Assembly (NCBI GenBank): GCA_046155505.1
Contig: JBJXFK010000021.1
Location: 1 to 28,694 of the forward strand
Direction of reading: 5' to 3'
DNA from: JBJXFK01 sp046155505
Lineage (GTDB): Bacteria > Planctomycetota > Phycisphaerae > UBA1845 > Fen-1342
DNA: 28,694 nucleotides
Each line of letters starts with the position of its first letter. Position 1 is the stretch's first letter. Positions 1 through 7,865 of this stretch are shown piece by piece. The position numbers and the translations under genes are program-made. The notes beneath the pieces are model-generated. The model saw nothing but the letters and a program-made list of their open reading frames with translations, was not told the DNA's origin and ran no database searches.

Positions 1-1
1 G

Positions 2-664
2 GCGTCGTTCTCGATCACCGCGAGCGGCGCGACGACGTTCCAGTGGCGACGCGGCACGACCAACCTCGTCGATGGCGGAAACGTCAGCGGCGCGACGACC
101 GCGACGCTGACCATCAACCCCGCCGGCCCTGGTGACGTGGCCACGGACTACAACTGCGTCGCGAGCAATGCTTGCGGCAACGTGACCAGTAGTACCGCCG
201 AACTCACGGTGAACGGTGCGCCGACGATTACGCAGGAGCCGCTCTCGACGACCGCAGGTTCGGGGTGCATCGCACAGTTCACGGTTGTCGCGACGGGCAC
301 GCCGCCGCTGACCTACCAGTGGACGCGCGACACTCTGCCGCTGGCCGATGGCGGCAATATCAGCGGCGCGACGACTGACACGCTGACCATCGATCCGGTC
401 GGCGCGGCGGATGCGGCGACGTATCGCGTCGTGGTTGGTCATCCGTGCGGCGACGTGACCAGCGCAGCGGCGACGCTGAGCGTTTGCGTCGGCGACCTAA
501 ATGGTGATTCGCAGGTCAACCTGACTGACCTGTCGCGGCTGCTCAGCCTGTTTGGCGCAACCGAGGGTGTCGAATGCAACGAAGGCGATCTCGATGGCGA
601 CGGCGACGTTGACCTGAGCGACCTGTCGAAGTTGCTGGCGCGTTTTGGTGCGTCCTGTCCGTAG
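2..664 (+). CDS. Secreted Ig-like domain protein with C-terminal dockerin-like module (5' partial)
   Basis: The reading frame is open from the left edge, so the start lies outside the window; 220 residues are visible. It holds the end of one immunoglobulin-like repeat (FQWRRG, TATLTINPAG, YNCVASNACG) and one complete repeat (PTITQEP, LTYQWTRD, DTLTIDPV, YRVVVGHPCG), as in I-set-like domains of large planctomycete surface proteins. The last ~57 residues form two EF-hand-like dockerin segments (GDLNGDSQVNLTDL and GDLDGDGDVDLSDL), bracketed by a Cys just before the module and a Cys one residue before the C-terminus. The protein is presumably secreted, with the tail serving attachment or calcium-dependent folding; both are inferences. 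A terminator-like hairpin follows. Confidence 0.85.
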   Translation, partial: ASFSITASGATTFQWRRGTTNLVDGGNVSGATTATLTINPAGPGDVATDYNCVASNACGNVTSSTAELTVNGAPTITQEPLSTTAGSGCIAQFTVVATGTPPLTYQWTRDTLPLADGGNISGATTDTLTIDPVGAADAATYRVVVGHPCGDVTSAAATLSVCVGDLNGDSQVNLTDLSRLLSLFGATEGVECNEGDLDGDGDVDLSDLSKLLARFGASCP

Positions 665-697
665 GTTTCGCGGCCTGAACGGATGTCGATTGATTAC

Positions 698-740
698 GCC
701 ACGCCGAGCGAGAAATTCGCTTGGCGTGGCGTGTTTGTTT
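698..740 (+). terminator. Intrinsic terminator-like hairpin
   Basis: GCCACGCC plus GAGCGA pairs with TCGCTT plus GGCGTGGC around a GAAAT loop (698-730). This is a 14-bp stem with one G-T pair, followed by GTGTTTGTTT. It sits 34 bp after the stop of the Ig-domain gene and upstream of the next gene. Confidence 0.6.
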
Positions 741-905
741 GCAAACGGCCCGATTCTCGGTCGATTCCCTTCCCCGATCTGGATTTTTGAGCCGAGCCTG
801 CCACCGGCGGTGCGTTCACTTCCGGCGAGCCGGTGTGGCGCGCCGGCGGCCGATTCTCGTCGCGTGCGACGACGGCCCAAGCGGAACCACCTGCGAGGAT
901 GGACG

Positions 906-2915
906 ATGCGAACTTGCGGATTATTTGCGGCGACGGCACTCGTCGGCGTCGCTCTTGCGGACGTCGAAATCGGCGGCAACTACACATTTCAACGCGACGC
1001 TCAGGTGACCATGCGACTGCTGATTGGCGGGCAGCTCATGTCCGAGAGCTCGGCCACGGTACAGATGTCGGGCAGCGCACGGTCGATTGTCACGCTATCG
1101 GACATGCCGTCGGTGCCGGCCGACCTGTTCACAACCCAAATCGTGACGGGGCGGGTCGAGGCGTTCGAAATGGCGGCGACCGACGCGCCGTTGTCGATGA
1201 TGGGCATCACGATCAATTTGCGCAACATGCGTGGTCACTTCGGCGATTGCTTCGGCACGCCGGGGACAATCGACGTCTTCAACAACGGTCCAGGCGGCGC
1301 GTTTCTCGATCAGTTTGACGGCGCGATCGAGATCGAGGGCGACTTGGAAATGTCGGGCGGCGTCGCGCCGCTGGCATTTGCGACAACAGTGCAGCTCGCC
1401 GACGGCGGGCCGCAGGCGGCGACGATTTTGTCGGAGTACGACTTGTCGTTTCAGAACAACCAGCTTGTGCAGACGATCGGTATCTTCGACGGCGGCGGCG
1501 TGTTGGCGGGCGGATTTGTGTCGGACGGCGTGGAGGTGCAGCTCGCGTTCTCGATTCAGACCGAGATCGTCGGCAGCTCGCTCGTTACGCCGACACAGAT
1601 TCAATGCTGCGCAGAGAGCGTATCCGCGGGCACGTTCCACGACGCCGGCGGCATTGCCGAGATCCCGCTCGGCTTCGGATTGTCGGGTCCGGCGGTGGCC
1701 GACTTCAACGGCGACGGTCGCGACGACATAGCGATCAGCAAGGTGATCGATGATCGCATCGACCTGCTTTTTTCGACCGGGCCGGGCACGTTCGCTCCTC
1801 CATTGCCGATCAATATCGACGTGGGGAATCTGTCGGCCATCGACATCGATGGTGACGGCGATCAGGACTTGGTAGCGCTCAACGCGGCGGTGCCGGGCAT
1901 CACCGTGCTGCTCAACAACGGCGACGGTACGTTCGGAGCTGCGTCCAATTTTCCGGTCGCGAACTCGCCAATCGCGATTGACTTCGGCGACCTGGACGTG
2001 GACGGCGACCTGGACGCGGCGGTAATTTGTGATCGCCTCGGCGCGCCGAACATTTTCGTGCTGCGGAATCTCGGTGGCGGTGCGTTCGGCGCTCCGGAAG
2101 GACTCCAATCAAACAACGGGCCGGCAGACGTCGCGCTGGGCGATATCGACGGAGATGCGGACCTGGACATGGTAATTCCGCTCGGTGGGGCGGACTTCGT
2201 CGGCTTTCGAAGAAACGACGGAACGGGAACCTTCACGGGTATTGTCGGCTTCAACATCGCACCGTCGGGCGGGGATCGTCCGGTGTCGATCGCGCTGTTC
2301 GATTTTGACAACGATAGCGACCTCGACGTGGTCGTCGCGAATGAGAACAGTGACAACATCACGGGTATCCGAAACAACAACGGCCTGTTCACGAACGGCT
2401 CGATTGGGACGTTCCCGCTGGCCGGGGCAGATCGACCGTTTGTGATCGTGGTGGGTGATTTCGACGGTGATGACGATCGCGACGTGGCGGTCGGGTATCG
2501 CGGCTTTGACACGCCGTCGGGTGGAGTCAACACGCTGCTCAACGACGGAGCAGGGGTGTTCATCAACCCGGTCAATCACGCGATGTTTGCGACGGTCGTC
2601 AGCGACCTCGACCTGGCAGACCTCGATCAGGATGGCGATGCGGATCTGCTGGCGACCAATGACGCGTTCGCGTTCCAGCCGGACCATCTGACCATGTTGA
2701 TCAACGGCTGTGCAGGCATCGTCGCGCCACCGCCCTGCCCCGGCGACGTGGACGGCGATGGCGACATCGACCTGAGCGACCTCTCTACGCTGCTGGCGAA
2801 TTTCGGAGCGGCGAGCGGTCAAACTCGGGCGCAGGGCGATCTCGACGGCGACGGCGACGTTGACCTGAGCGACTTGGCACAATTGTTGGCGAATTTCGGC
2901 GGCAGTTGCCCGTAA
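906..2915 (+). CDS. Secreted VCBS/FG-GAP repeat protein with dockerin-like tail
   Basis: This is a 669-residue protein. The ATG at 906 is chosen because GAGGA lies 6 bp upstream and the first ~18 residues (MRTCGLFAATALVGVALA) form a signal peptide; an open frame reaches further upstream but codes for Arg/Pro-rich noise. Residues ~19-240 form an unrecognised beta-rich domain. They are followed by about seven FG-GAP/VCBS blades, each with an acidic calcium loop such as DFNGDGRDD, DIDGDGDQD, DLDVDGDLD, DIDGDADLD, DFDNDSDLD, DFDGDDDRD and DLDQDGDAD. Such blades build a seven-bladed propeller in integrin-alpha-like proteins. The C-terminus is a dockerin-like pair (CPGDVDGDGDIDLSDL, GDLDGDGDVDLSDL) ending in GGSCP. 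Likely extracellular or surface-bound; ligand unknown. Confidence 0.9.
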   Translation: MRTCGLFAATALVGVALADVEIGGNYTFQRDAQVTMRLLIGGQLMSESSATVQMSGSARSIVTLSDMPSVPADLFTTQIVTGRVEAFEMAATDAPLSMMGITINLRNMRGHFGDCFGTPGTIDVFNNGPGGAFLDQFDGAIEIEGDLEMSGGVAPLAFATTVQLADGGPQAATILSEYDLSFQNNQLVQTIGIFDGGGVLAGGFVSDGVEVQLAFSIQTEIVGSSLVTPTQIQCCAESVSAGTFHDAGGIAEIPLGFGLSGPAVADFNGDGRDDIAISKVIDDRIDLLFSTGPGTFAPPLPINIDVGNLSAIDIDGDGDQDLVALNAAVPGITVLLNNGDGTFGAASNFPVANSPIAIDFGDLDVDGDLDAAVICDRLGAPNIFVLRNLGGGAFGAPEGLQSNNGPADVALGDIDGDADLDMVIPLGGADFVGFRRNDGTGTFTGIVGFNIAPSGGDRPVSIALFDFDNDSDLDVVVANENSDNITGIRNNNGLFTNGSIGTFPLAGADRPFVIVVGDFDGDDDRDVAVGYRGFDTPSGGVNTLLNDGAGVFINPVNHAMFATVVSDLDLADLDQDGDADLLATNDAFAFQPDHLTMLINGCAGIVAPPPCPGDVDGDGDIDLSDLSTLLANFGAASGQTRAQGDLDGDGDVDLSDLAQLLANFGGSCP

Positions 2916-3017
2916 CGCGCCGCGCCTGGGGCGCGAACACAGACCGAGGAGGCCCGTCGCTGGGTGCGAGCACTCGGCGGCGGGTTCGTTGATTTCGAGA
3001 GCGCGTCGCGCGATGCC

Positions 3018-4223
3018 TTAGCGGCCGGGCGCGACATTGCGGGCTTCCTGCATCGCCGCGCGAAACCCGGCGAGGCTGCCTTGCACGACCTTTGGCTCGA
3101 CGGCGAAGCTCAGCCGCATGTGACCCGCGCGACCGAAGCCGCGCCCCGGAACCGCCAGCACGCGGTGCTTCACCAGAATCTCGACGAACTCGCGATCGTC
3201 CGCGATCGGTGTTTTGGGGAACGCATAGAGTGCGGCGGGGGGAACGTTCAGCTCGTAGCCGCACTCGACCAGCGCCTCGCAGAGCACGTCGCGATTGTTG
3301 CGATAGTCGCCGATGTCGCATCGAGCGGATGCGCAGCGCGCGACCACGCGCTGCATGAACGCCGGCGAGTTCACGTAACCGAGCGTGCGATTCAACATCG
3401 TGAGCGCGCTGATCAGCAGTTGCTGCTCGGGCATCGAACGCGGGACAGCGATGTAGCCGACGCGCTCGCCCGCGATGCTCAGGTCTTTGGAATAGCTCGA
3501 TACGATCAGCGTGCGGTGATAGTGCGCGACGGGCGTCGGGCACCAATCGAGGTCATAGAGCACGCGGCGATAGGGGTCGTCGGTGATCAGATAGATCGGC
3601 TGGTCGTTCACTTCGTGCTTGCTGAGCAGCATCGCCAGCGATTTGCAGGTCGCATCGGAATAGACCGCGCCGGTCGGGTTATTGGGCGAATTGACGATGA
3701 TCGCGCGCGTGCGACTGTTGATGGCCCGCTCGATGGCGTCGATGTCGGGCTGAAATTTGTCATCGGTCTGGGCCGTGATCATCACGCCGCCGGCTTGCTC
3801 GATGTAGAGGCGATACTCCGAGAAAAACGGAGCGAGGACAATGACTTCATCGCCGGGATCGAGGATCGCGCGCAGGCTGACGTTGAGCCCGCCTGCCGCG
3901 CCGGTGGTGAGGATGACGTTCGCGGGATCGATCTCGGTGCGATACTCCTGCGACAGGAACTGCGCGACCGCGGCGCGCGACTCGTCAAAGCCGGCGTTGG
4001 GCATATAGCGATGTCGCGCGGGCAGATGCTCGGCGGCGACGGCCTTCACCGCGTCGAAAAACGCGGGCGGCGGCGTGGCGTTGGGATTGCCGAGCGAGAG
4101 GTCGAAGACATTGTCGTCGCCGAACTCGGCTTTCATGCGCCGACCGCGTTCGAACATCTCACGAATGAACGAGGAGTTTTTGATATCGCCGGAGACCTTG
4201 GTCGCGATGGCCATTTTGCCCAC
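3018..4223 (-). CDS. PLP-dependent class I/II aminotransferase
   Basis: Fold-type I aminotransferase of ~401 residues, the usual length. It transfers an amino group between an amino acid and a 2-oxo acid using pyridoxal phosphate; the substrate cannot be told from sequence. Visible motifs: LSLGNPN near the N-terminus (43-49), the TTGAAGGLN phosphate-binding region (~106-114), NSPNNPTGAVY (178-188, with the conserved Asn), TDDPY (214-218), and the PLP lysine in SSYSKDLSIAGERVGY (Lys246). I prefer the GTG at 4223 because CAGGAG stands 6 bp before it; the ATG three codons later (4214) has no Shine-Dalgarno at proper spacing. It converges on the VCBS gene with ~100 bp between the stops. Confidence 0.92.
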   Translation of the reverse strand: MGKMAIATKVSGDIKNSSFIREMFERGRRMKAEFGDDNVFDLSLGNPNATPPPAFFDAVKAVAAEHLPARHRYMPNAGFDESRAAVAQFLSQEYRTEIDPANVILTTGAAGGLNVSLRAILDPGDEVIVLAPFFSEYRLYIEQAGGVMITAQTDDKFQPDIDAIERAINSRTRAIIVNSPNNPTGAVYSDATCKSLAMLLSKHEVNDQPIYLITDDPYRRVLYDLDWCPTPVAHYHRTLIVSSYSKDLSIAGERVGYIAVPRSMPEQQLLISALTMLNRTLGYVNSPAFMQRVVARCASARCDIGDYRNNRDVLCEALVECGYELNVPPAALYAFPKTPIADDREFVEILVKHRVLAVPGRGFGRAGHMRLSFAVEPKVVQGSLAGFRAAMQEARNVAPGR

Positions 4224-4305
4224 ATGATGCTCCTGTCGTGCGGGTCGATTGTCGTCGATGGGCATGCGTTGCGGTAGGGCGCGCGGTGTTGTGGATCGGC
4301 TGCCT

Positions 4306-4530
4306 CCGGCTGATCTACATGAGCCGCGGTGGCCCTTCGCAGTCCACGAGAACCGCGCCGGGTTGCGGTGCTCCAAAAAACTGCGGTGAGCCGCGGTGCT
4401 TCATCTCGGGTGCCAAGTCTACGGCCGTTGCGTCGGCATGCTCTTGGAGGTGCGAACCGCGCGCGTCCGCTCGAAAAACAGCGGAGGGCCGCTGTTCTCC
4501 ATGCGACCGCGGTGGCCGCGGTACTCTCGG
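4306..4530. repeat. Palindrome-rich intergenic stretch, including direct repeat copy 1 (4417-4503)
   Basis: The ~350 bp between the aldo/keto reductase stop and the aminotransferase start contains no convincing gene. It holds small perfect palindromes: AACAGCGG-AGGG-CCGCTGTT (4477-4496) and ACCGCGG-TGG-CCGCGGT (4506-4522), plus weaker CCGCGG-containing ones near 4320 and 4375-4395. Positions 4417-4503 (GCATGCTCTTGGAGGTGCGA core, then the first palindrome and TTCTCCATG) are repeated with a few changes at 5490-5573 on the other side of the aldo/keto reductase gene. Confidence 0.75.
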
Positions 4531-4573
4531 TTTACGTCGGAGCACGGCGCGCGGGACGTGGATCGCAACCGAC

Positions 4574-5455
4574 TCAGATTTGCCCAGACCACTCGCTCCG
4601 ATGCGGCGCGAACGCCGCGCCGAGCGACGCGTCGACATCGGCCGGCAGTGGACCACGATTGACGAACTCGATCACTTCTTCAACGTGAGCCGCGTTCGAC
4701 GAGCCGACAATGATCGCATCGACGCCGGGCTGGTAGGCTGCGAATCGCGCGGCGAGCTCGGTCCACGAAAGCGAGCCACAGGTCAGCTTCATCGCGCGCG
4801 CTCGCCGCCAATATTCTTCGCAATAGTCGCCGGTCGGCTGCGTTTCGAATCGCCAGAACGCGTTGGCGAGTGGGCGTTTGGCCAGCACGCCAACGCCGCG
4901 TTGCCGTGCTTGAGGCAGGGCACGCTCGATCGCGGCTTGGTCGCAGATGTTCACCGAGCATTGCACGCTCTGAAACGCGCCGCACGCGATCGCATGATCG
5001 AGCGCGTCGTTCTCGCCCGAGTAGGCGGCGACGCGAATTTTCCCCGATTGGCGTGCGCGGCCGAGCGCCGCGATCACGTCGCCGCGAAGCAGCACATCGA
5101 GCGGGCACGAGTGCAGGTGCATGATGTCGATGCGATCCGTGCGCAGGCATTGCAGGGACTGCTCGACGCCGCGCGTGATGCAGTCGGCGGTCCAGTCCGC
5201 GACGCCGGCGACGCCGTAGCCGCACTTGCTAGACAGGACGAATTCGTCGCGGCGATGTGAGAGGTGCTTGCCGATGCGCTCCTCGGCCAGGTCATAGCCG
5301 ACAGCCGTGTCGATCAGCGTGATGCCCGCGTCGAGCGAGGCGTTGAGCACGCGCGCGGCCCGTGCGTCGTCGAGCTGCGGTCGGCCGATTTGCACGGTGC
5401 CGAGGCCGACGATCGAAACTCGCAGGCCGGTGTCGCCCAGTGTGCGCGACTGCAT
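4574..5455 (-). CDS. Aldo/keto reductase family oxidoreductase
   Basis: A 293-residue TIM-barrel NAD(P)H-dependent carbonyl reductase, likely cytosolic; substrate unknown. The catalytic tetrad can be placed: Asp49 and Tyr54 (LIDTAVGYDLAEERIG), Lys77 (LSSKCGYG) and His115 (DIMHLHS). The N-terminal RTLGDTGLRVSIVGLGT strand-turn is typical of the AKR group that includes L-fucose/galactose dehydrogenase-like enzymes. The C-terminal VDAIIVGSSNAAHVEEVI matches the cofactor-phosphate loop region. ATG 5455 is chosen because GGAG lies ~6 bp upstream and the family N-terminus begins here; the open frame 19 codons further upstream runs into repeat DNA. The gene is flanked on both sides by copies of the same repeat. 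Confidence 0.9.
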   Translation of the reverse strand: MQSRTLGDTGLRVSIVGLGTVQIGRPQLDDARAARVLNASLDAGITLIDTAVGYDLAEERIGKHLSHRRDEFVLSSKCGYGVAGVADWTADCITRGVEQSLQCLRTDRIDIMHLHSCPLDVLLRGDVIAALGRARQSGKIRVAAYSGENDALDHAIACGAFQSVQCSVNICDQAAIERALPQARQRGVGVLAKRPLANAFWRFETQPTGDYCEEYWRRARAMKLTCGSLSWTELAARFAAYQPGVDAIIVGSSNAAHVEEVIEFVNRGPLPADVDASLGAAFAPHRSEWSGQI

Positions 5456-5489
5456 GCGTTCTCCATTCGGGTTGAGATCGAAAAGCGAT

Positions 5490-5573
5490 GTCGACGGCGT
5501 TTGCGTCAGCATGCTCGTGGAGGTGCGAATGGCGCGGTGCAGAAGAAACAGCGGGGGCCGCTGTTCTCCATGA
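5490..5573. repeat. Direct repeat copy 2, flanking the aldo/keto reductase gene
   Basis: This stretch resembles 4417-4503. Both begin GTC(T/G)ACGGC, share GCATGCTC(T/G)TGGAGGTGCGA, and end in a CAGCGG palindrome followed by CTGTTCTCCATG. By eye roughly three quarters of positions agree. The copies are in the same orientation and enclose the aldo/keto reductase gene. Confidence 0.75.
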
Positions 5574-5624
5574 AGAACCGCGGAGGTCCGCGGTGTTCCA
5601 TGAAAAACCGCGGGGGGCCGCGGT
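5547..5624. repeat. Tandem array of three ~30-bp palindromic units
   Basis: Three perfect palindromes follow one another: AACAGCGG-GGG-CCGCTGTT (5547-5565), ACCGCGGA-GG-TCCGCGGT (5577-5594) and ACCGCGG-GGGG-CCGCGGT (5607-5624). They are joined by TTCCATGAAAA-type linkers, giving a unit length of ~30 bp. The stems differ in sequence but keep pairing, which suggests selection for the hairpin rather than for the letters. Confidence 0.8.
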
Positions 5625-5637
5625 ACTCCATCGCGAT

Positions 5638-5667
5638 GAAAGCAGCCGAGGGCGGCAGCTCCACAAG
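5638..5667. repeat. Dispersed GCAGCCGAGGGCGGCAGC element, copy A
   Basis: A 30-bp stretch (5638-5667) built round GCAGCCGAGGGCGGCAGC. It occurs base-for-base in reverse complement at 23814-23843, about 18 kb away. A related form, GCAGCCGAGGGCGACTGCG, is present twice at 28135-28184. Confidence 0.8.
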
Positions 5668-5697
5668 ACGATGCCGCATGTCGGGCTGTGTTTCGCC

Positions 5698-5728
5698 GTT
5701 CCTTGGTTCCCTCTGTTCCCTTGTTCCC
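5698..5728. repeat. Irregular GTTCCC(T) tandem array downstream of fabG
   Basis: Four GTTCC-type units spaced 8, 9 and 8 bp lie 13 bp beyond the fabG stop codon. The array resembles the perfect 7-bp CCTGTTC array at 28105-28129. Confidence 0.65.
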
Positions 5729-5741
5729 GATGTGGTAACGG

Positions 5742-6488
5742 TCAACCCATGTACATGCCGCCGTTGACGTTCAGAACTTCGCCGGTGATGTATGCCGAAC
5801 GCGTCGAACACAAGAATCGCACGGCGTCGGCGACTTCCTCGGGCCGGCCCAGGCGACCGACCGGCGTCGATTGCCGCACCTGGTCGAGCACCGCCTCGGG
5901 TACCGACGAGGTCATGTCGGTTTCGATGAACCCCGGCGCGACGGCGTTGCAGGTCACGCCCTTGCGGGCGAATTCGCGGGCCAGCGTTTTGGCCAGTGCG
6001 ATCAGGCCGGCCTTGGCGACCGCGTAGTTGCTCTGGCCGAAGTTGCCGACCTGGCCCACGATCGAGGTGATGAACACGACGCGGCCCCATTCGCTCTTGC
6101 TCATGTCTTTGAGCGCTTCGTGCGTGACCATCGCCTGGCCGGTGAGATTCACGTCGAGCACTTCGCGCCACAGCTCGGGCGTCATCTTGGAAAACGTCTT
6201 GTCGCGCGTGATGCCGGCGTTGTTGACCAGAATGTCGACCTTGCCGAAGTCCTTGCGAATGGCTTCGAACATCTTGTGATTCTCGTCGTCATTGGCGACG
6301 TTGGCCTTGTAGGCGCGGGCTTCGACGCCTTTGTCGCGCAGCATCGCGAGCGTTTCGGTCGCGGCTTTTTCGTTGCTGGCATAATTCACGGCGACGTTTG
6401 CCCCGTCACTGGCGAGGGCCAGACCGATGCTGCGCCCGATGCCGCGCGAGCCGCCGGTGACGAGAGCGAGTTTTCCTTTGAGGTCCAT
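5742..6488 (-). CDS. fabG: 3-oxoacyl-[acyl-carrier-protein] reductase FabG
   Basis: A 248-residue short-chain dehydrogenase of canonical length. It reduces 3-oxoacyl-ACP to 3-hydroxyacyl-ACP with NADPH in fatty-acid elongation. It shows the TGGSRGIG cofactor loop (11-18), NNAG (89-92), Asn114 and the catalytic Ser142, Tyr155 and Lys159 (SNYAVAKAG). The C-terminal ITGEVLNVNGGMYMG is typical of FabG and of the related acetoacetyl-CoA reductase PhaB; FabG is preferred from the VNGGMYM ending. ATG 6488 has AAGGTG 7 bp upstream. No other fab genes lie nearby, so it appears monocistronic. A tandem repeat and the dispersed palindromic element lie just past its stop. Confidence 0.93.
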   Translation of the reverse strand: MDLKGKLALVTGGSRGIGRSIGLALASDGANVAVNYASNEKAATETLAMLRDKGVEARAYKANVANDDENHKMFEAIRKDFGKVDILVNNAGITRDKTFSKMTPELWREVLDVNLTGQAMVTHEALKDMSKSEWGRVVFITSIVGQVGNFGQSNYAVAKAGLIALAKTLAREFARKGVTCNAVAPGFIETDMTSSVPEAVLDQVRQSTPVGRLGRPEEVADAVRFLCSTRSAYITGEVLNVNGGMYMG

Positions 6489-6705
6489 GATGGCGCACCT
6501 TTCGTTGGAGTCTGCGAGTGAGCTTCAATCTCCCGGAATACGGGTACGGCGAAATGAACGATGGTTCGGAGTATACCACGGTTGGTGGCGGCGTTTGCGG
6601 GACGGTTGCGGCAAGTGCGGCGTCGCATCGTTGTGAATCTGTCGCCGGAACGCAGGCTCCGAGCGTCCACCCTTGCTTCGGACTTTCGGTCGTTTTGTTG
6701 AGCGG

Positions 6706-6733
6706 TTGCAGAGTATCGGCGGCTGCATATAAT
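6706..6733 (+). promoter_or_regulatory. Sigma70-like promoter for tRNA-Ala
   Basis: TTGCAG (6706-6711), a 16-bp spacer and a perfect TATAAT (6728-6733). Transcription would start about 6740, a few bases before the mature tRNA 5' end at 6746. The -35 box is weak. Confidence 0.55.
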
Positions 6734-6745
6734 GTGCGGTTCGTC

Positions 6746-6818
<73 letters not shown>

Positions 6819-7018
6819 GTTCCCCATTTTTCAAGCAGCGATGAAACGCCTATCGGGCATGTGCGGGCGGGGCATCGCGCATTGGCTTGCTTTGGCATGC
6901 ATTCGCGCGACGCGAAAACCGTTCAATGGCGGGCGTTGGTGCCGATCGCGCTGCGCGGTAAGCTGTTGCGATGCATGAGCGCCCATTCGCTCGCAAACTC
7001 GGTCAGGGAGGACCGAAC

Positions 7019-7855
7019 TTGAAGAATCAGCCGATCGCCGTCTTTGATTCCGGTCTTGGCGGGCTTTCTGTTGTTCGACACTTGCGAGAGTTGCTGCCGC
7101 GCGAAGAAATCATGTACTTCGGCGACACCGCGCGCGTGCCATATGGCACGAAATCGCAGCCGACGGTCGTGAATTTCGCGCTCGAAGACGCGCGGTTCCT
7201 GCTGCAATTTGATCCGAAGCTGATCGTCGTCGCCTGCAACACCGCCAGCGCGCTGGCGATGAGCGAACTGGAGAGCGAACTGCCGGTGCCGGTGATCGGT
7301 GTCGTCGAGCCCGGCGCGCGAGCGGCGGCCATGCACGCGGGCAGCGGGCCGGTGGCGATCCTCGGCACCGAGGGCACCGTGAGCAGCGGCGCGTATCCGG
7401 CGGCGATCAAGCGGCATCGGGCGACGATCGAGGTGGTGCAGCGTGCGTGTCCGCTGTTTGTGCCGCTGGTCGAAGAGGGGCGCTCGGCGGACGATTCGAT
7501 TGTGCGAATGGTCGTCGAGACCTATCTGGCGGATTTGCAGGCGCAGAACATCTCGGTGTGCGTTCTTGGCTGCACGCATTATCCGCTGATTCGCGATGCG
7601 ATCGCCGCGTATCTCGGCACGTCGGTGCGGTTGATCGACAGTGGGACCGAGACGGCGGCCCAGGTGCGTGAGTTGCTCGATTCGCTCGGCGGGTTGAGTG
7701 ACGCCGCCGCGTCGGGTAGCCTGCGGTGCTATGTGAGCGACAATCCGACGCGTTTTCGGCAGGTCGGCTCGCGCTTTTTGAGTCATGAAATTGAACACGT
7801 CGAATTTGTCGAGCCGGAACGGTACATCGCGCAGGGCAATCTCCAGCATCCGTAG
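7019..7855 (+). CDS. murI: Glutamate racemase MurI
   Basis: Converts L- to D-glutamate for peptidoglycan stem peptides in the cytosol; 278 residues. Family motifs: FDSGLGGLSVVR (9-20), FGDTARVPYG (34-43), VACNTAS with catalytic Cys73, GVVEPGA, ILGTEGT, and LGCTHYPLI with catalytic Cys185. The TTG at 7019 is preferred as start because AGGGAGG (7005-7011) lies 7 bp before it and the conserved domain begins at once (KNQPIAVFDSG). An in-frame ATG at 6971 would add 16 residues without a comparable ribosome site. It opens the murI / HEAT lipoprotein / pgeF / cobB run, and its presence supports peptidoglycan in this planctomycete. Confidence 0.95.
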   Translation: MKNQPIAVFDSGLGGLSVVRHLRELLPREEIMYFGDTARVPYGTKSQPTVVNFALEDARFLLQFDPKLIVVACNTASALAMSELESELPVPVIGVVEPGARAAAMHAGSGPVAILGTEGTVSSGAYPAAIKRHRATIEVVQRACPLFVPLVEEGRSADDSIVRMVVETYLADLQAQNISVCVLGCTHYPLIRDAIAAYLGTSVRLIDSGTETAAQVRELLDSLGGLSDAAASGSLRCYVSDNPTRFRQVGSRFLSHEIEHVEFVEPERYIAQGNLQHP

Positions 7856-7865
7856 CGGTGGCCGC

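Noticed and set aside
2964..4277. Long + strand open frame opposite the aminotransferase
   Set aside because: Arg/Asp/His-rich antisense frame produced by high-GC codon use; the minus strand has all PLP-enzyme motifs.
4238..5260. 340-codon + strand open frame opposite the aldo/keto reductase
   Set aside because: It begins in repeat DNA and continues antisense to a well-defined enzyme.
7785..7865. ATG start of the HEAT lipoprotein inside the end of murI
   Set aside because: It would place the lipobox cysteine at residue 48, after a non-hydrophobic N-terminus; the GTG at 7866 gives a normal lipoprotein signal.
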